Below are positions 53,445 through 63,797 of a stretch of 64,000 nucleotides of DNA, in pieces. The position numbers were made by a program, and so were the translations under genes. The notes below the pieces were generated by a model that was not told the DNA's origin, ran no database searches, and worked only from the letters and a program-made list of their open reading frames with translations. The stretch is from Cinclus cinclus. Taxonomy: Eukaryota > Chordata > Aves > Passeriformes > Cinclidae. Position 1 is the stretch's first letter. Each line of letters starts with the position of its first letter. Location: contig NC_085047.1 in assembly GCF_963662255.1 (NCBI RefSeq), positions 45,911,006 through 45,975,005 of the forward strand. Direction: 5' to 3'.

Positions 53445-54152
53445 GATGATGTTGAGGGTTAGTTCTCTCCCTTTTTCCCTCTGTGGAATTTTCCCCATTG
53501 TCATGCTAAGATACCTGTTGACTGGGCCCTGGTGACAAGGGGGAGGAGAGAGAGAGAGGAGGTAAACCCCGCGAGATTCAAACATCCAGAAGAGGAAGCG
53601 GAAGGCTGGGCCTCAGCCCATTTCCCCCGTGGAGTTTGGACGAGAAGGACGATCGCCGCCTGTGTCCCATCCCTGCCATCCCAGCGTCGGGAAACCACCA
53701 TCGGACCCTGCCCGGCTGTCTTCTCGCTGTGAACTACCACCATCCAGCACTCTGCTGAGCACCAGGACCCACACCGTGAGCGGAGAGCTCTCTCTCCATC
53801 TCTCTCTCCCCCTGGGACAGCTCTGCCATCACCCCCAGCCCTCCTGCGGCTCTGCGGGACCCGCCCGCCCCCAGCACCGGGAACTGCAGCTCAGGGAAAA
53901 GGTGCCTGCAGCCAAAAAACACTGGGACTGAGTTACTGTTCTGTTTGTGGCTAATTTCATAGCTGTTGTTGTCCTTGTTTGTCTTGTTAGATATACTAGT
54001 AAAGAACTGTTATTCCTACCCCCATATATTTGCCTGAGAGCTCTCTTAATTCCAAAATTATAATAATCGGAAGAATCACGTTTTTTTTTCAGTCCAAAGG
54101 GAAGCTTCTGCTTTCCTTAGCAAACACCTGTCTTTCAAACCAGGACAGATGA
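53445..54152. repeat. 5-bp target-site duplication flanking the LTR
   Basis: GATGA at 53445-53449 and GATGA at 54148-54152 immediately flank the LTR termini TGTTG and GGACA. A 5-bp duplication is typical of ERVL-type integrase. The exact match fixes the element's ends. Confidence 0.92.
53450..54147 (+). mobile_element. well-preserved solo LTR, avian ERV (ERVL-type duplication)
   Basis: The element is 698 bp, begins TGTTGAGGG and ends CCAGGACA, giving TG...CA ends inside a perfect GATGA duplication. The first half is GC- and CpG-rich (for example CCCGCGAG, GACGATCGCCGCC, GCGTCGGG), unlike the host DNA. The second half is AT-rich and carries AGTAAA at 53998-54003, a variant poly(A) signal. The order of promoter-like part then poly(A) signal favours the plus strand, but strand is the least certain point. 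No second LTR, primer-binding site or viral gene is present, so it is a solo LTR. High CpG content and an intact duplication argue for a fairly recent insertion. Short frames inside it are not genes. Confidence 0.88.
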
Positions 54153-57100
54153 ATACACCTTTTGTCAAGCTGACTGTCTTTAAGTCCCTTCTTCCCACCT
54201 ACACTTTCACAAACACCATATCTCTTTTCTACATTCTCAAGTAATCTCCCTCAAGCCCACATCCAGAAGCTGCTGAAACAACCTGTCTTATGTAATAGCA
54301 TTCCTCAGCTGCAAACTCCACGCAGAACCACATCTGAGACGGATGTTTTTTAAAAGCACCTGGGAAGAAACCCCAACAAACCCACACACAAAACTACACT
54401 TTCAAACCAATGTGTAGGCCCTTTCCAAGACTCATCAGCAACTCCAGGAAAACAACTTGATTTGAATTTCTAAACATGTGTCCAGGACTCTTAGACCTAT
54501 GACCTGCTTGGAAGGACTGAAAACAACTGACCAGGGATGAACTAGTCAACTTTGCCTGGAATGTAACTGAACGCTGCTTTGTAAATACATAGAATGATAC
54601 TCAAAAGAATTTCTAGCATTTCTGCTTATATTCCAGCATTTTTCCATTATTTTAACTAAAGTCTGCTTGAAAACTTTGGATTTGTTTTTTTCCTCCTCCT
54701 CGTTCCAGCCACTGCTCTACCACTCCAATCTGGCTGTGTGTGTTGTTCGGTTTAGAAGAACAGGTTTCACATTTTCCATTTAGAACTCCAGTGATTCCTG
54801 GAACATAGGCGAGCTACGGCGAAGAGCTTCCATGCATTGTTTCAGCCTGACAAGTGTGACTGAAAAAATGGAGAAAATAACATAGAAAGAAAATCCATCA
54901 AAGCATTTCCTTCACAGAAAATAGACACTGGAAAATGCTCATGTTTTTTAGCCCTTGATTAAGAATATGTCCTAAATTTTCTCAGCATTTTCTCTAAAAT
55001 ACTACAAACCCGAGGCACATTGTAAGTATTCACAAACAGCTCTGGTCTAAATGAAATAAGGTGCCAGAACAACTACTATAAGAAACGTAATCCTGGGCTT
55101 TAACTGCTCTTAATGATTCCCCACTGCATTCCAACAGCAAGCCATCAGTCTATACTGGAAGGATTATATCTTCATGTGAAGAAACCTTTTTCCCATTCTC
55201 AACTCACAGTGTAATTTCGCTAAAGTCAATATATTAGCCAATATGTTAATTGGAATGTTTACCCAACGATGGAATACACTAAAGCTCAAAATATATTTCA
55301 GTGATGATAACAAAGAGGTGATGTAACTACTTTATTACTGCTAATACAAATGCACAAATGCACTTGTTAAAAGTGTATTTAGACATGTATAAAAAACTAA
55401 TCACACACCTGAAAAAGTATATGTGAGTTAAAATTTTATTGTATCTATACTTAATAATCTTGTGCCGTGGCTGAATTTTGTTCTTCTAAATCACAGATCC
55501 CTCTGTAACATTAACTTCTTGTATTAGACCTTTATTAGATTCTTGGGATCAGAATTTATTAGCATGGAAATACAAGCAAATTACTGCATACTAAAGAAAA
55601 TTAGAGAAAATGGCCTTATCTCTTTCTGTGGCCATAAATGGGTGCTTAGAGCAAACATATAAAAATAGACCATTATGGAATGGTGCTTCTCTTAAGTAAA
55701 CTCTTTTGCTGTGAGCACTGAGAAACCAACAGAATTACAATCGATCACATGTGCACTGTCCTTTCTAACAGTTCTAATTCATGGACTGTAAAATTGACTG
55801 ATCATATCTTAATACATTTTTAATTCTGTAGGAAGTAGTTTTTACAGATTGTCTAATTATAGATTGTTTTCAAAAGTGCTTTTTGCTTAAGGTCTGTAAT
55901 TCTATCATTTCATCAGATGCCTTCTAGTTCTTACATTACTTAGAAGGAATGAACAACCATGCCTGCCCAAGCTCTCGCAGAATATACTATACTCCATTCT
56001 AAGCCATCCTAAGACTTACAGCCCATGGAAGCTTTTTCCTACAGAAATCTCTGTATTTCTAATCATTCACAGTAATTTTTACCTTCAAATACAAAGGATA
56101 AAAGTGAATACTCTTGTGATAAGGGGTAGGTTTTCCTCATGTATAATTGTCAATTTCAACTTTATGTACCACATCGTATGAATGTACTAAAAGATAGCTG
56201 CTACACCAATAGAAGTTATTAACCACACATTTCAATTATTATTCCAGGAGAAAATAAAGATGAACCAGACAGCTTCATACCAGCCAAAATAAATAAAAAA
56301 GACTTTCTGTTCTTTCTGTTCCCAATATCTTCTTGTATTTTTAAAGGAAGTGAAATTTAAAAAACAGCTCTTCTTTTTTTCCTCTATTTTTTAATTCCAC
56401 AAAAGCTCAAGATATATTAATTCCCACATGCTCTATACATAACAGCAACGCTTTACACTCTTTCAAACAGCAGATGTGCACCCCAAAAAATGAACAATAC
56501 AAAGATAATTTCCAGGAACACTAGGTACAAGAGGTATATAATCATGTTTCTCTGGGCCCACAAACATATTGTTTCTTGGATTTTTAATATTATGCCTTGT
56601 GTAGGTTGAAAAGTTAAACACAGTCCTGAGAATGTGCTCCATTTGTTTAGCAGTCATTTTAAATTCAAATTCTCCATTTTTCATTTATTTAATTTTTTTT
56701 ATTCATGAATAACACAAAAACCTTAAGACACAGAGTACTTTCTAGTAAAATATTTTATCTCTCCTAGAAGAGTCAGAATTAATTTGATAGTAATTACAAT
56801 GACAGGGATTGGAATGGATGTGCCACAGGGTGGTAATCCTGCTCTTTCTAAACAACATCACTTTCATCAGTAAAGCAACAGAATTCAGAACCAATGGTAT
56901 GTGATATTTGTCATCTTAACAGCCATCCAACTCCTTTGTCTATGCTTTTGGAGGAACATCACAAAGAAACCAAAATAAACAAGGGGAAATTATGATCTGC
57001 TAACTAACTAGCTCAAGGTCCAGCAAGGAGTTAGTGCAGGAATATGGTACCAAACTGTCATTTCAGTGGTTTCGGTAGTCAAGATCTTAACCGTCAGACA

Positions 57101-59571
57101 GATAAAGCCTTATTAACCATAGAAATAATCCATATTCTTCCCTCATCACTACCCATTTTCAGTGCATTATGAAGAATTCTAACTAGTAAATCCTTTAAAT
57201 GCCTTCTTAAGACATCAACAATTTCTATGTGTTTATAAAAGACAAAAAAACTAATGGTTTTGTCTTATGAGGAGGTCGAGTAAGGCACACCACACATGAG
57301 CAGCTCAGGGGGATGCTAAGAAATTTATACAGATGCATGTAGTAAACATTTGCAACAATCTGCCGTGAAGAGGATATCATTACATATTTACATCTTGAAC
57401 TGCTGAAACCTTGTGTACAGGCACTGAACAAATACTGCTGATCTTTTCATTTCCATTTTGCATAGGTTGATTCCAAAAGATCTAATAAAGAGTAGTCCAA
57501 ACAAGAAACAAATTTATCATAGAACCAGACAGAATTTTTGCTGTAAAACCAAGTTTCTTAAAGATTTTACAAGCAAAAGAGAAAGTATAGTTTGCCTAGA
57601 GACAGAATATAATCTTCAATGAGCCTAACAATGGCTGATCTACAGAAAGATTTCAACATCTTTTATACCTCTCCATACAAACAAATGCAATTGAAATACC
57701 CTCAAACCAACTTCAGTGCCTACACAGATGCTTCAGTCAGATCCCACAGGATACACCAATCTCTCTATTTGATATTCATTTGTGTAATGGGACCCAAATC
57801 TGTGCCCTGCTACAGACATAATGAGAGAGATTGAAAGCTGAGGTCAGAAAATTATTTTTTGCTTGTTTAACATGTCTTTATTTCCAGATACCCCTACTTA
57901 TACCATGTGGTCAAGCTGCACTGTACTCTTTTCAATAATAAATCAAAATTGGGAATACACACTCAAACCTCACTACCGGCTGGAGCTTCAACTGCCTCAG
58001 TTCTGTCAGGCTATGAGACCCAGCAGCTGAATACAATGGACCAGGCTAACTCACCATTCCATGTCTGGCTGCTTGATTCACACACTAACAGTGTGGTTAA
58101 AATCACAATAACATTTTAAATTAAACACTCCTATCCCTCTGAATTTTGTCATATTTTTACTAATAATATATCTGAAGACAGACTCCAAGATTTCCTACAC
58201 TGTGTTTCAGAAAGAAATGAAGATTCTCTAGAGAAAAGAAGCAGTGTGATTTCAGCACCAATGTCACAGAAGTACCTAGGACCAAACTATCCACCCTTAC
58301 AGATAGTTTGTTAGTTTTAACCAACAGGGTGGATGAGAAAAAAAGTATGTGGCATACCCTGCAATTAATTTCATTCACAGAAAATTAGATAAATAATAGC
58401 GACTGAATAGAAGCACCATTATTAAGTGGGTAGGTTATTGGGCAGGGCTACTACTAAGCCCAAGTAAGAACAGCCACTGACTGCATTGTTAAGTGCAAGG
58501 CTCCAAGGCAGTTGGTATGAATTGTGAGGGAACTAAAAGGTTACTCAACAGCAACCTGTACAACCAGCTCACTAATCCATCCAGTATGGTGCCAGAAACA
58601 CTAGTGGTAACACTAGGAAAGGGTGAACACACACCTGGGATGAGAAAAATGCAAGACCAACCCTTTCAGCAACAGCACAGGTTTAGATCAACACTAACTG
58701 GTCATAAAAAGTAATTTTAGGCACAGTGATAAAAGCAATGTAGTTAATGAACATAAGTACACAATAACTCCTAAATTTTAGTTGAGTGACTACTGCCAGA
58801 TACTAGAGCTGTAAAAATTAACTATGTATCATCACATAAAAAGCAAGGAAGAAAATACCAGCTGTACTGTTAGAGCAGAAATTTTGCGCATTGAGTAGAT
58901 TTAGAAATCACAAATGTATATACTGGCTAACAAAAAGACTGATTATCATGAAAAATCAAATCTCTTTCACAGTATAAATTACTTAAATCTATGATACTTC
59001 AGAAAAGTACTTACAAGTACTATGAGCCAGGAGTTAACATTAAGTACATTTCCCTCAGGTATCAGTGTCTCTGTGTTAGCCCACCACAACACTTTAAAGT
59101 TACTCGTCTAATGGGTAAGTCTTCAATTGTTAATGCCACACAATTAAAGAAATAATACTTCCAATATACCTGCATAACCCCTACCTACAAACTTTACTGA
59201 ATTGTGTCATTTGGCCCTGCCAGCTGTAATGTAACAGGTATCCTTTCTTTTGCAAACACACATGGAACCAATCACATAGCATCTAAGGGAAGACTGTTTC
59301 TGCTTAGCACTTAATCAATGCACAACCATAGTACAGGAAAAAATCTAATACTGATTACATACCAAACAACCAAGATACACATTTGAAGAATCTACCATCT
59401 AAATCACAAACAAAAAGATTAAAAACTGGGCAGTTTTAGTGTATTTAGTAATTAAATTTTGAAAACAGAAATTATTGCTGAGAAAAGGCAAGATACAGAC
59501 AATGAGAAAGGAAGATGCAATTATGGATTTGAAGAAATAACAGATGGCTGGAAAGATTATCAAGAAAACAT
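54153..59571. other. long non-coding stretch
   Basis: About 5.4 kb of AT-rich sequence with no recognisable gene or mobile element. A 9-bp perfect stem, CAAACTATC at 58283-58291 and GATAGTTTG at 58302-58310 with a 10-base loop, is the only local structure I noted. Confidence 0.6.
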
Positions 59572-60293
59572 AGAATCATAAAACCATTTAGATCTTTTAG
59601 GAAAAGACTTCCACCATCGACTTCAACCTCAGATTAAAAACCACCTTGTCACCTAGACTACAGCACTATGCACCACATCCAGTCTCCACCTCTAAGGATG
59701 GTGACCCCACCACCTTCCTGGGCTGTTTGTTCTAATGTTTGACTACCCTGAATGTTTGACAGCAGAAATGCTTCCTGATGTCCAACCTAAACCTCCCCAG
59801 TGCAACTTGAGGCTGTGTTCTCTCGTTACGTGGCAGAAGAAGCTGACCCCCCCTGGCTGCCCCCTCCTTTCAGGCAGCTGTAGAGTGATGAGGTCCCCCC
59901 TGAGCCTCCTTTTCTCCAGGCTGAACACCCCCAGCTCCCTCAGCTGCTCCTCACAGGACTTGTGCTCCAGACCCTTCCCCAGCTCCGTTGCCCTTCTCTG
60001 GACACGCTCCAGCCCCTCAATGTCTTCCTTGCAGTGAGGGGCCCAGAACTGAGCACAGGATTGGAGCTGTGGCCTCAGCAGTGCCCAGCACAGGGGGACG
60101 GTCACTGCCCTGCTCCTGCTGCCCACACCACTGCTGATCCAGGACAGGATGACAATGCCCTTCTTGGCCACCTGGGCACACCCTGGATCATGTTCAGCTG
60201 CTGTCACCAGCACCCCCTGGTCCTCTTCTGCTGGGCAGCTTTCCAGAGAGTCCCCCAAGCCTGTAGCGCTACGTGGGGTCGTCGTGACCTAGC
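59572..60293 (-). mobile_element. CR1 LINE 3' fragment, about 0.72 kb
   Basis: The reversed tail (ATAGAATCATAAAACC) lies at the left. Then come GACTTCCACCATCGACTTCAACC, the 3' UTR, and the ORF2 end as far as reversed GGTCACGACGACCCC. This is one of the longest and least diverged CR1 copies in the window. The 3' UTR is more diverged than the ORF2 part. Confidence 0.95.
59743..60258 (-). pseudogene. CR1 ORF2 (reverse transcriptase) C-terminal remnant
   Basis: The minus-strand reading frame encodes about 170 residues matching the C-terminal end of the CR1 ORF2 protein, downstream of the reverse-transcriptase palm. Recognisable pieces in order are CAQVAKKGIVILSW, VGSRSRAVTVPLCWALLRP, CAQFWAPHCKEDIEGLERVQ, RRATELGKGLEHKSCEEQL and LGVFSLEKRRLRGDLI. 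After LITL the match weakens (QLPERRGQPGG), and the frame stops at 59743, short of the family end. Upstream, the same frame contains a TAG at 60269-60271 where the family has a sense codon. The endonuclease and catalytic reverse-transcriptase domains are absent, so the fragment is not functional. The methionine at 60258 is simply the first ATG after the stop, not a true start. Confidence 0.9.
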
Positions 60294-60339
60294 ACACGTT
60301 TTCAAGCAGCATTTGACTATAACTTTAGAACACACCTGC

Positions 60340-60560
60340 AGAGCTCACACCCGAGCCGCCAGCTGGGTGCTCAGCAGCATCCTTCAATCGCAGCTGCCTT
60401 CTCCCCGCAGCGCGGCCGGCGTTAGCCCATGCTGCCACCTCGTGGGGACCCGCCCGGCTCCACCGGGCCTCCCGCTCCAACCCCACCGCTAGCTAGAGAT
60501 GGGGAACCGCGGTAGTGCCCGCTGAGCAGCGAAGGGCGCAGCAGGCACAAGGTGTTCCTC
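60340..60560. promoter_or_regulatory. small CpG-rich patch
   Basis: About 20 CpG dinucleotides crowd into roughly 200 bp (CCCGAGCCGCC, GCAGCGCGGCCGGCG, CCCGCCCGGC, AACCGCGG), whereas the surrounding sequence has almost none. It borders the 5'-truncated end of the CR1 copy but is not CR1. Such patches mark unmethylated regulatory DNA, either a minor promoter or an insulator or enhancer. A TATAAAAA word lies downstream at 60706-60713, outside the patch. I see no coding exon; the short frame from ATGGGG near 60499 ends after eight codons. Confidence 0.6.
60432..60445 (-). promoter_or_regulatory. candidate CTCF binding site
   Basis: The minus strand reads CCACGAGGTGGCAG, matching 13 of 14 positions of the CTCF core consensus CCASYAGRKGGCRS. 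It sits inside the CpG-rich patch at 60340-60560. The motif is directional, pointing to the left. Confidence 0.6.
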
Positions 60561-60912
60561 CTTCCTTCCAGGAAAATTGCCGCTTTTTTAGGAATGATTA
60601 ACCGAACTGCCGGTTTTGTCTTTATATTTCCAGAATGGTGCGAGCGCTAAACTGAAGGGATGATGGCTATGTTCATTTATTCTTTTATGTACGGGCTGAC
60701 AGAGCTATAAAAACCCATAGTGTATATACATTATACATAACATACCTATATGCACATCTTTATAATTCTCTGTAAAGGCATGGAGAGCAGAATGCAAATC
60801 TATATATTTTTAAATTTTGTCACAATTAATAACAGGAAAACTATGACTTGGGAATTTGTTACTATTGTTCACTTAAATACAAGCAAGAACGGGCTGTCTT
60901 CCCACAAAAGAA
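60561..60912. other. non-coding stretch with isolated TATA word
   Basis: The sequence returns to AT-rich. CTATAAAAACCC at 60705-60716 is a good TATA-box match, but no initiator or exon is evident, so chance is likely. Confidence 0.5.
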
Positions 60913-60930
60913 CTAATTAGGCCTAATTAG
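60913..60930. promoter_or_regulatory. 18-bp perfect palindrome with two TAATTA cores
   Basis: CTAATTAGGCCTAATTAG is its own reverse complement and holds TAATTA at 60914-60919 and 60924-60929, separated by GGCC. TAATTA is the classic homeodomain core, so this could bind a homeodomain dimer. A third partial repeat (GGC) follows. Function is inferred only from sequence. Confidence 0.55.
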
Positions 60931-62807
60931 GCTTCTCATAGCTAGTTACACTGCTTTTTAGACATTCATGTTCTGCTAGTTTGAAATTGCATTCAGACCT
61001 CTAATCAAGACAAACATTCCTATCATTTCCCTTTCTCTGCTACATCCACAGCAGGTCTGCCATCACCAGTCCTGTATTTTACTCCTCAACTGTTACTCAT
61101 TATGATCTTAAGAAACTGTTTATGAGTTGTGAAAAAAAGTCCAGTCTTTATAATTTTTAAATGTTTAATAAGGGATTAAAAAGAACAATAACCAGCACTG
61201 GAGTGTATGGCAATCTGCCAAAAAACACACTTTCGCTTAAAACAATGTTCTTATACACTTTCAGATTACATGGGTTAATGCATATTCATGAGAGTTTATA
61301 CATATTTAAATGTTTTTGTGAGTTTAGATGTTTTCGAAGTTTTTTTGCTTGGTTTTAAACTTTGACTTGTCTGCATGCCATCCCGTAGATTAAATCAACA
61401 TATTTTATTTCTTCTCAAAGCTCCCTTCTGTTGTTTTTACGCTTCTTAATAATGGAGAGTCAGTAATTTTTTCTCTTGGTGTCCTGGTTTTTGTCACCGT
61501 TATCGTTCAGATAAAATAGTCCACAAATGTGAGAAACAGCATAGCTATTTCACACTGTTATTTGAGTTAGTTACACAAACAAAAGCATTTTAACATTACA
61601 TAGTTTCTATTTTAATATTATGCTAAGGCCTAATATTTATCACACTTCTATTTATATAAACTATATGGTACATACATAAACTGACAGATTATGCTATGCC
61701 AAAAAGTAATTAAAAGGAAGTACAAATTGTACTATATCAAAATCTTTGTAGTTAATAATTACTTGCAAAGGCTAATACAAAAATGCAAAAGCCAATACTA
61801 TATTGTCATTTATAACATTAATTACATTTTAAATGGGAATTAACACATAATAAGGAAGATGAAGAAAAATTTTTGGGTGTGCAAAAAAGGTGTGCCCTCA
61901 CCTTAGAAGTAGAGGAAGCAACTTCCAAATCTAAATACATGTTGAGTAAACGCCTGAGATTTTAGTTTCATTGAAAGAACTGATGAGAGAATCAGAGAGG
62001 AAAGACTACTGGTATTCACAGAGCAGGAGAAGGGGGGTTATCTCTTATGGGTCACAATAGAAAGAGATTATTAATTTCTTCCCATCTGGGGGAAATTATT
62101 TACAAGGGAAATCAGTTTGAGGATAACTTCTGAAAAGTTCCACCCCTCATACACAGAGCAGGCTCATTCAAGTGTAGATAAAAAAAAAATGCAAACTTGT
62201 TTGATTTGGGCGTTTTACCAAAAAGTAGGTGAGTCCCTACTCCATAGAATTGCATAATTTTTGAACTTCATTGCTCCTTTCTTCGTGCCCTCTTCCTCAT
62301 TACTCCTGAAATTCTTCTCCTGCCCTTTCAGCAGACAGGACTACAGTCTCTCCTCTTTTTTCTGTTTTCTTCACAAATACTGTTTGCCTTGGCCACACCA
62401 ACTGCAGTGCACTCTGTGATTAAGAAAACCTTGAGTAAGGTTTGTTTTCAGCATTCCCTGTACCCATTATCGGTGGTATGTCTTTCTTGATAAGTTTTGG
62501 CAAACTTGACAAGCTTTTGGTAACCTTTCCCTGAGCATATCAAGCCCAAAACATTAACAGGGCAATTCTACTGATGAGAAACTTATCATTTTAACACCTG
62601 AACATCAGCAGAGGAAAATCAATGTATTTTTAATTTTAAAACTTAACTGATTAAACAGATAGCTGGAGAGTATCATGCTACATTTGTGACAGTCAAAACA
62701 GAAGTCGCAAAACACTGAAGAAACATCTATTATTTCTTCTGCAAGTAACAAGAATGCATGTAGAATAAAGTAATCCCAAAGCATGGACTTAATGGCTTCT
62801 AATCCAG
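60931..62807. other. non-coding stretch, nothing recognised
   Basis: Strongly AT-rich sequence between the CpG patch and the LTR. It holds no exon, RNA gene or repeat family that I recognise. Confidence 0.6.
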
Positions 62808-63409
62808 TGCTCTGGTTTTGGCTGGGGTAGTGTTCATTTCCTTGACAGTGGCGGGTACAGGGCTGTTTTAGATTTGTGCTGAGCAGAGTGCTGGTAACAC
62901 AGAGGTGTTTTTGTTATTGCTGAGCAGGACTTACACAGAGCCAAGGGCTTTTCTGCTTTTTGTATTGTCAGTTTTGTACTGATGTGCTGGTGAGGAAGCT
63001 GTGGGTGCATCAGAGGCTGGGAGGGGACACAGCCAGGACAGGTGACCCCAATGACCAAAGGGACATTCCAGACCATCTGACATCATGCTCTGTGTATGAA
63101 CTGAGGGGAAGGAGGAAGGTGGGATGTTTGGAGTGATGGCTTTTGTGTTCCCAAGTTGCCATTACATGTGATGGGGTGCTGCTCTCCTGAGGATGGCTGA
63201 ATGCCTGCCTGCCCATGGGAAGCACTCAACTAATCCCTTGTTTTGGTTTACTTGTGCGCATGGCTTCTGCTTTCTCTACTAAACCACCTTAACCTCAAGC
63301 TACGGGTTTTCTACCTTTTACTCTCCTGATTTTCTCCCTGATCCCACTGGTGGGGGGGCGAGTGATAAGCTGCGTGGCACTAGGCTGCTGGCTGGCGTCA
63401 CACCGCGAC
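62808..63409 (+). mobile_element. solo LTR, avian ERVL-like family (same family as 49281-49842)
   Basis: It starts TGCTCTGGTTTTGGCTGGGG and runs through GATTTGTGCTGAGCAGAGTG, AACACAGAGGTGTTTTTG, TTACACAGAGCCAAGGGC, GGGGACACAGCCAGGACAG, CCCATGGGAAGCACTC and CTACTAAACCACCTTAACCTC. It ends near GGCGTCACACCGCGAC. I recognise this order as a common bird ERVL-type LTR, sense on the plus strand. The expected TATA segment before GGGGAAGGAGGAAGG is degraded (TGTATGAAC). There is no primer-binding site or internal viral sequence to the right, so it is a solo LTR. Flanks TCCAG (62803-62807) and GCCAG (63412-63416) could be a decayed duplication, but the 3' end is uncertain by a few bases. It touches the CpG island on its right. 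Confidence 0.9.
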
Positions 63410-63544
63410 CCGCCAGGACCCACAATTCCCTCCGAGCAGGGCCTCAGCCACCGTACCCCATGGCGGAGGGACCCACCGGGAACACAATCCCCTCCGAGCA
63501 GGGCCTCAGCCACCGTGCCCTATGGCGGAGGGACCCGCACGGAC
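63410..63544. repeat. 62-bp tandem repeat, two full units plus a partial
   Basis: Unit A at 63421-63482 and unit B at 63483-63544 share CTCCGAGCAGGGCCTCAGCC and ATGGCGGAGGGACCC, with a handful of substitutions. The unit tail (ACCCGCCAGGAC) also occurs just before unit A, so a third, truncated copy ends at the LTR border. Each unit carries an ATGGCGG word, a YY1 core. Confidence 0.9.
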
Positions 63545-63550
63545 CTACAC

Positions 63551-63572
63551 GCCCCGCCCCGCCCCGCGCGCC
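63551..63572 (+). promoter_or_regulatory. overlapping Sp1-type GC boxes
   Basis: Three back-to-back GCCCC/CCGCCCC units run into GCGCGCC. GCCCCGCCCC is the reverse form of the GGGGCGGGGC Sp/KLF site. Confidence 0.75.
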
Positions 63573-63580
63573 TGCCCGGG

Positions 63581-63586
63581 ATTGGT
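63581..63586 (-). promoter_or_regulatory. inverted CCAAT box (NF-Y)
   Basis: GATTGGTTG contains ATTGG, the reverse of CCAAT. It lies about 10 bp after the GC boxes and about 30 bp before the YY1 motif, usual spacing for a CpG-island promoter. Confidence 0.6.
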
Positions 63587-63616
63587 TGCGGCCGCGCCGA
63601 GAGGCGCCCCGGGCCG

Positions 63617-63627
63617 GTCGCCATCTT
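63617..63627 (-). promoter_or_regulatory. YY1 motif
   Basis: GTCGCCATCTT is the reverse complement of AAGATGGCGAC, a full match to the YY1 consensus AANATGGCGNC. In many promoters this motif sits just downstream of the start site, with the ATGGCG strand as the sense strand. Taken at face value that would suggest a leftward transcript or a bidirectional promoter. An E2F-like GGCGCGCGAA follows at 63628-63637. Confidence 0.65.
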
Positions 63628-63657
63628 GGCGCGCGAAGGGCTGTGTGAGGTGGATGT

Positions 63658-63797
63658 GTGCGGTGCGGTGCTGTGCTGTGCTGTACGGTGCGGTGCTGTA
63701 CGGTGCTGTGCTGTGCCGTGCCGTGCCGTGCTGTGCTGTACGGTGCTGTGCCGTGCCGTGCTGTGCTGTACGGTGCTGTACGGTGCTGTGCGGTGCG
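63658..63797. repeat. GTGCN pentanucleotide array, 28 units
   Basis: Exactly 28 five-base units fit without a slip: GTGCT, GTGCC, GTGCG and the variant GTACG. Variants recur in runs such as GTGCT-GTGCT-GTACG, a hint of higher-order duplication. The plus strand is G-rich over C. Because five is not a multiple of three and no unit junction creates a stop, all six frames are open, giving spurious Cys/Ala/Val or Ser/Thr/His-rich frames. Confidence 0.95.

Noticed and set aside
53629..53931. 100-codon open frame inside the LTR
   Set aside because: It lies in the GC-rich part of a solo LTR. LTRs of this kind do not encode a protein there, and overlapping frames on both strands are also open.
58283..58310. 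9-bp hairpin as a possible small RNA precursor
   Set aside because: The stem is far too short for a microRNA precursor, and no longer pairing surrounds it.
59962..60492. 176-codon plus-strand open frame
   Set aside because: It is antisense to the CR1 ORF2 fragment and runs into the CpG patch. The minus-strand frame is the one matching CR1.
60706..60713. TATAAAAA as a TATA box
   Set aside because: Such words are expected by chance in AT-rich DNA. No initiator or exon follows.
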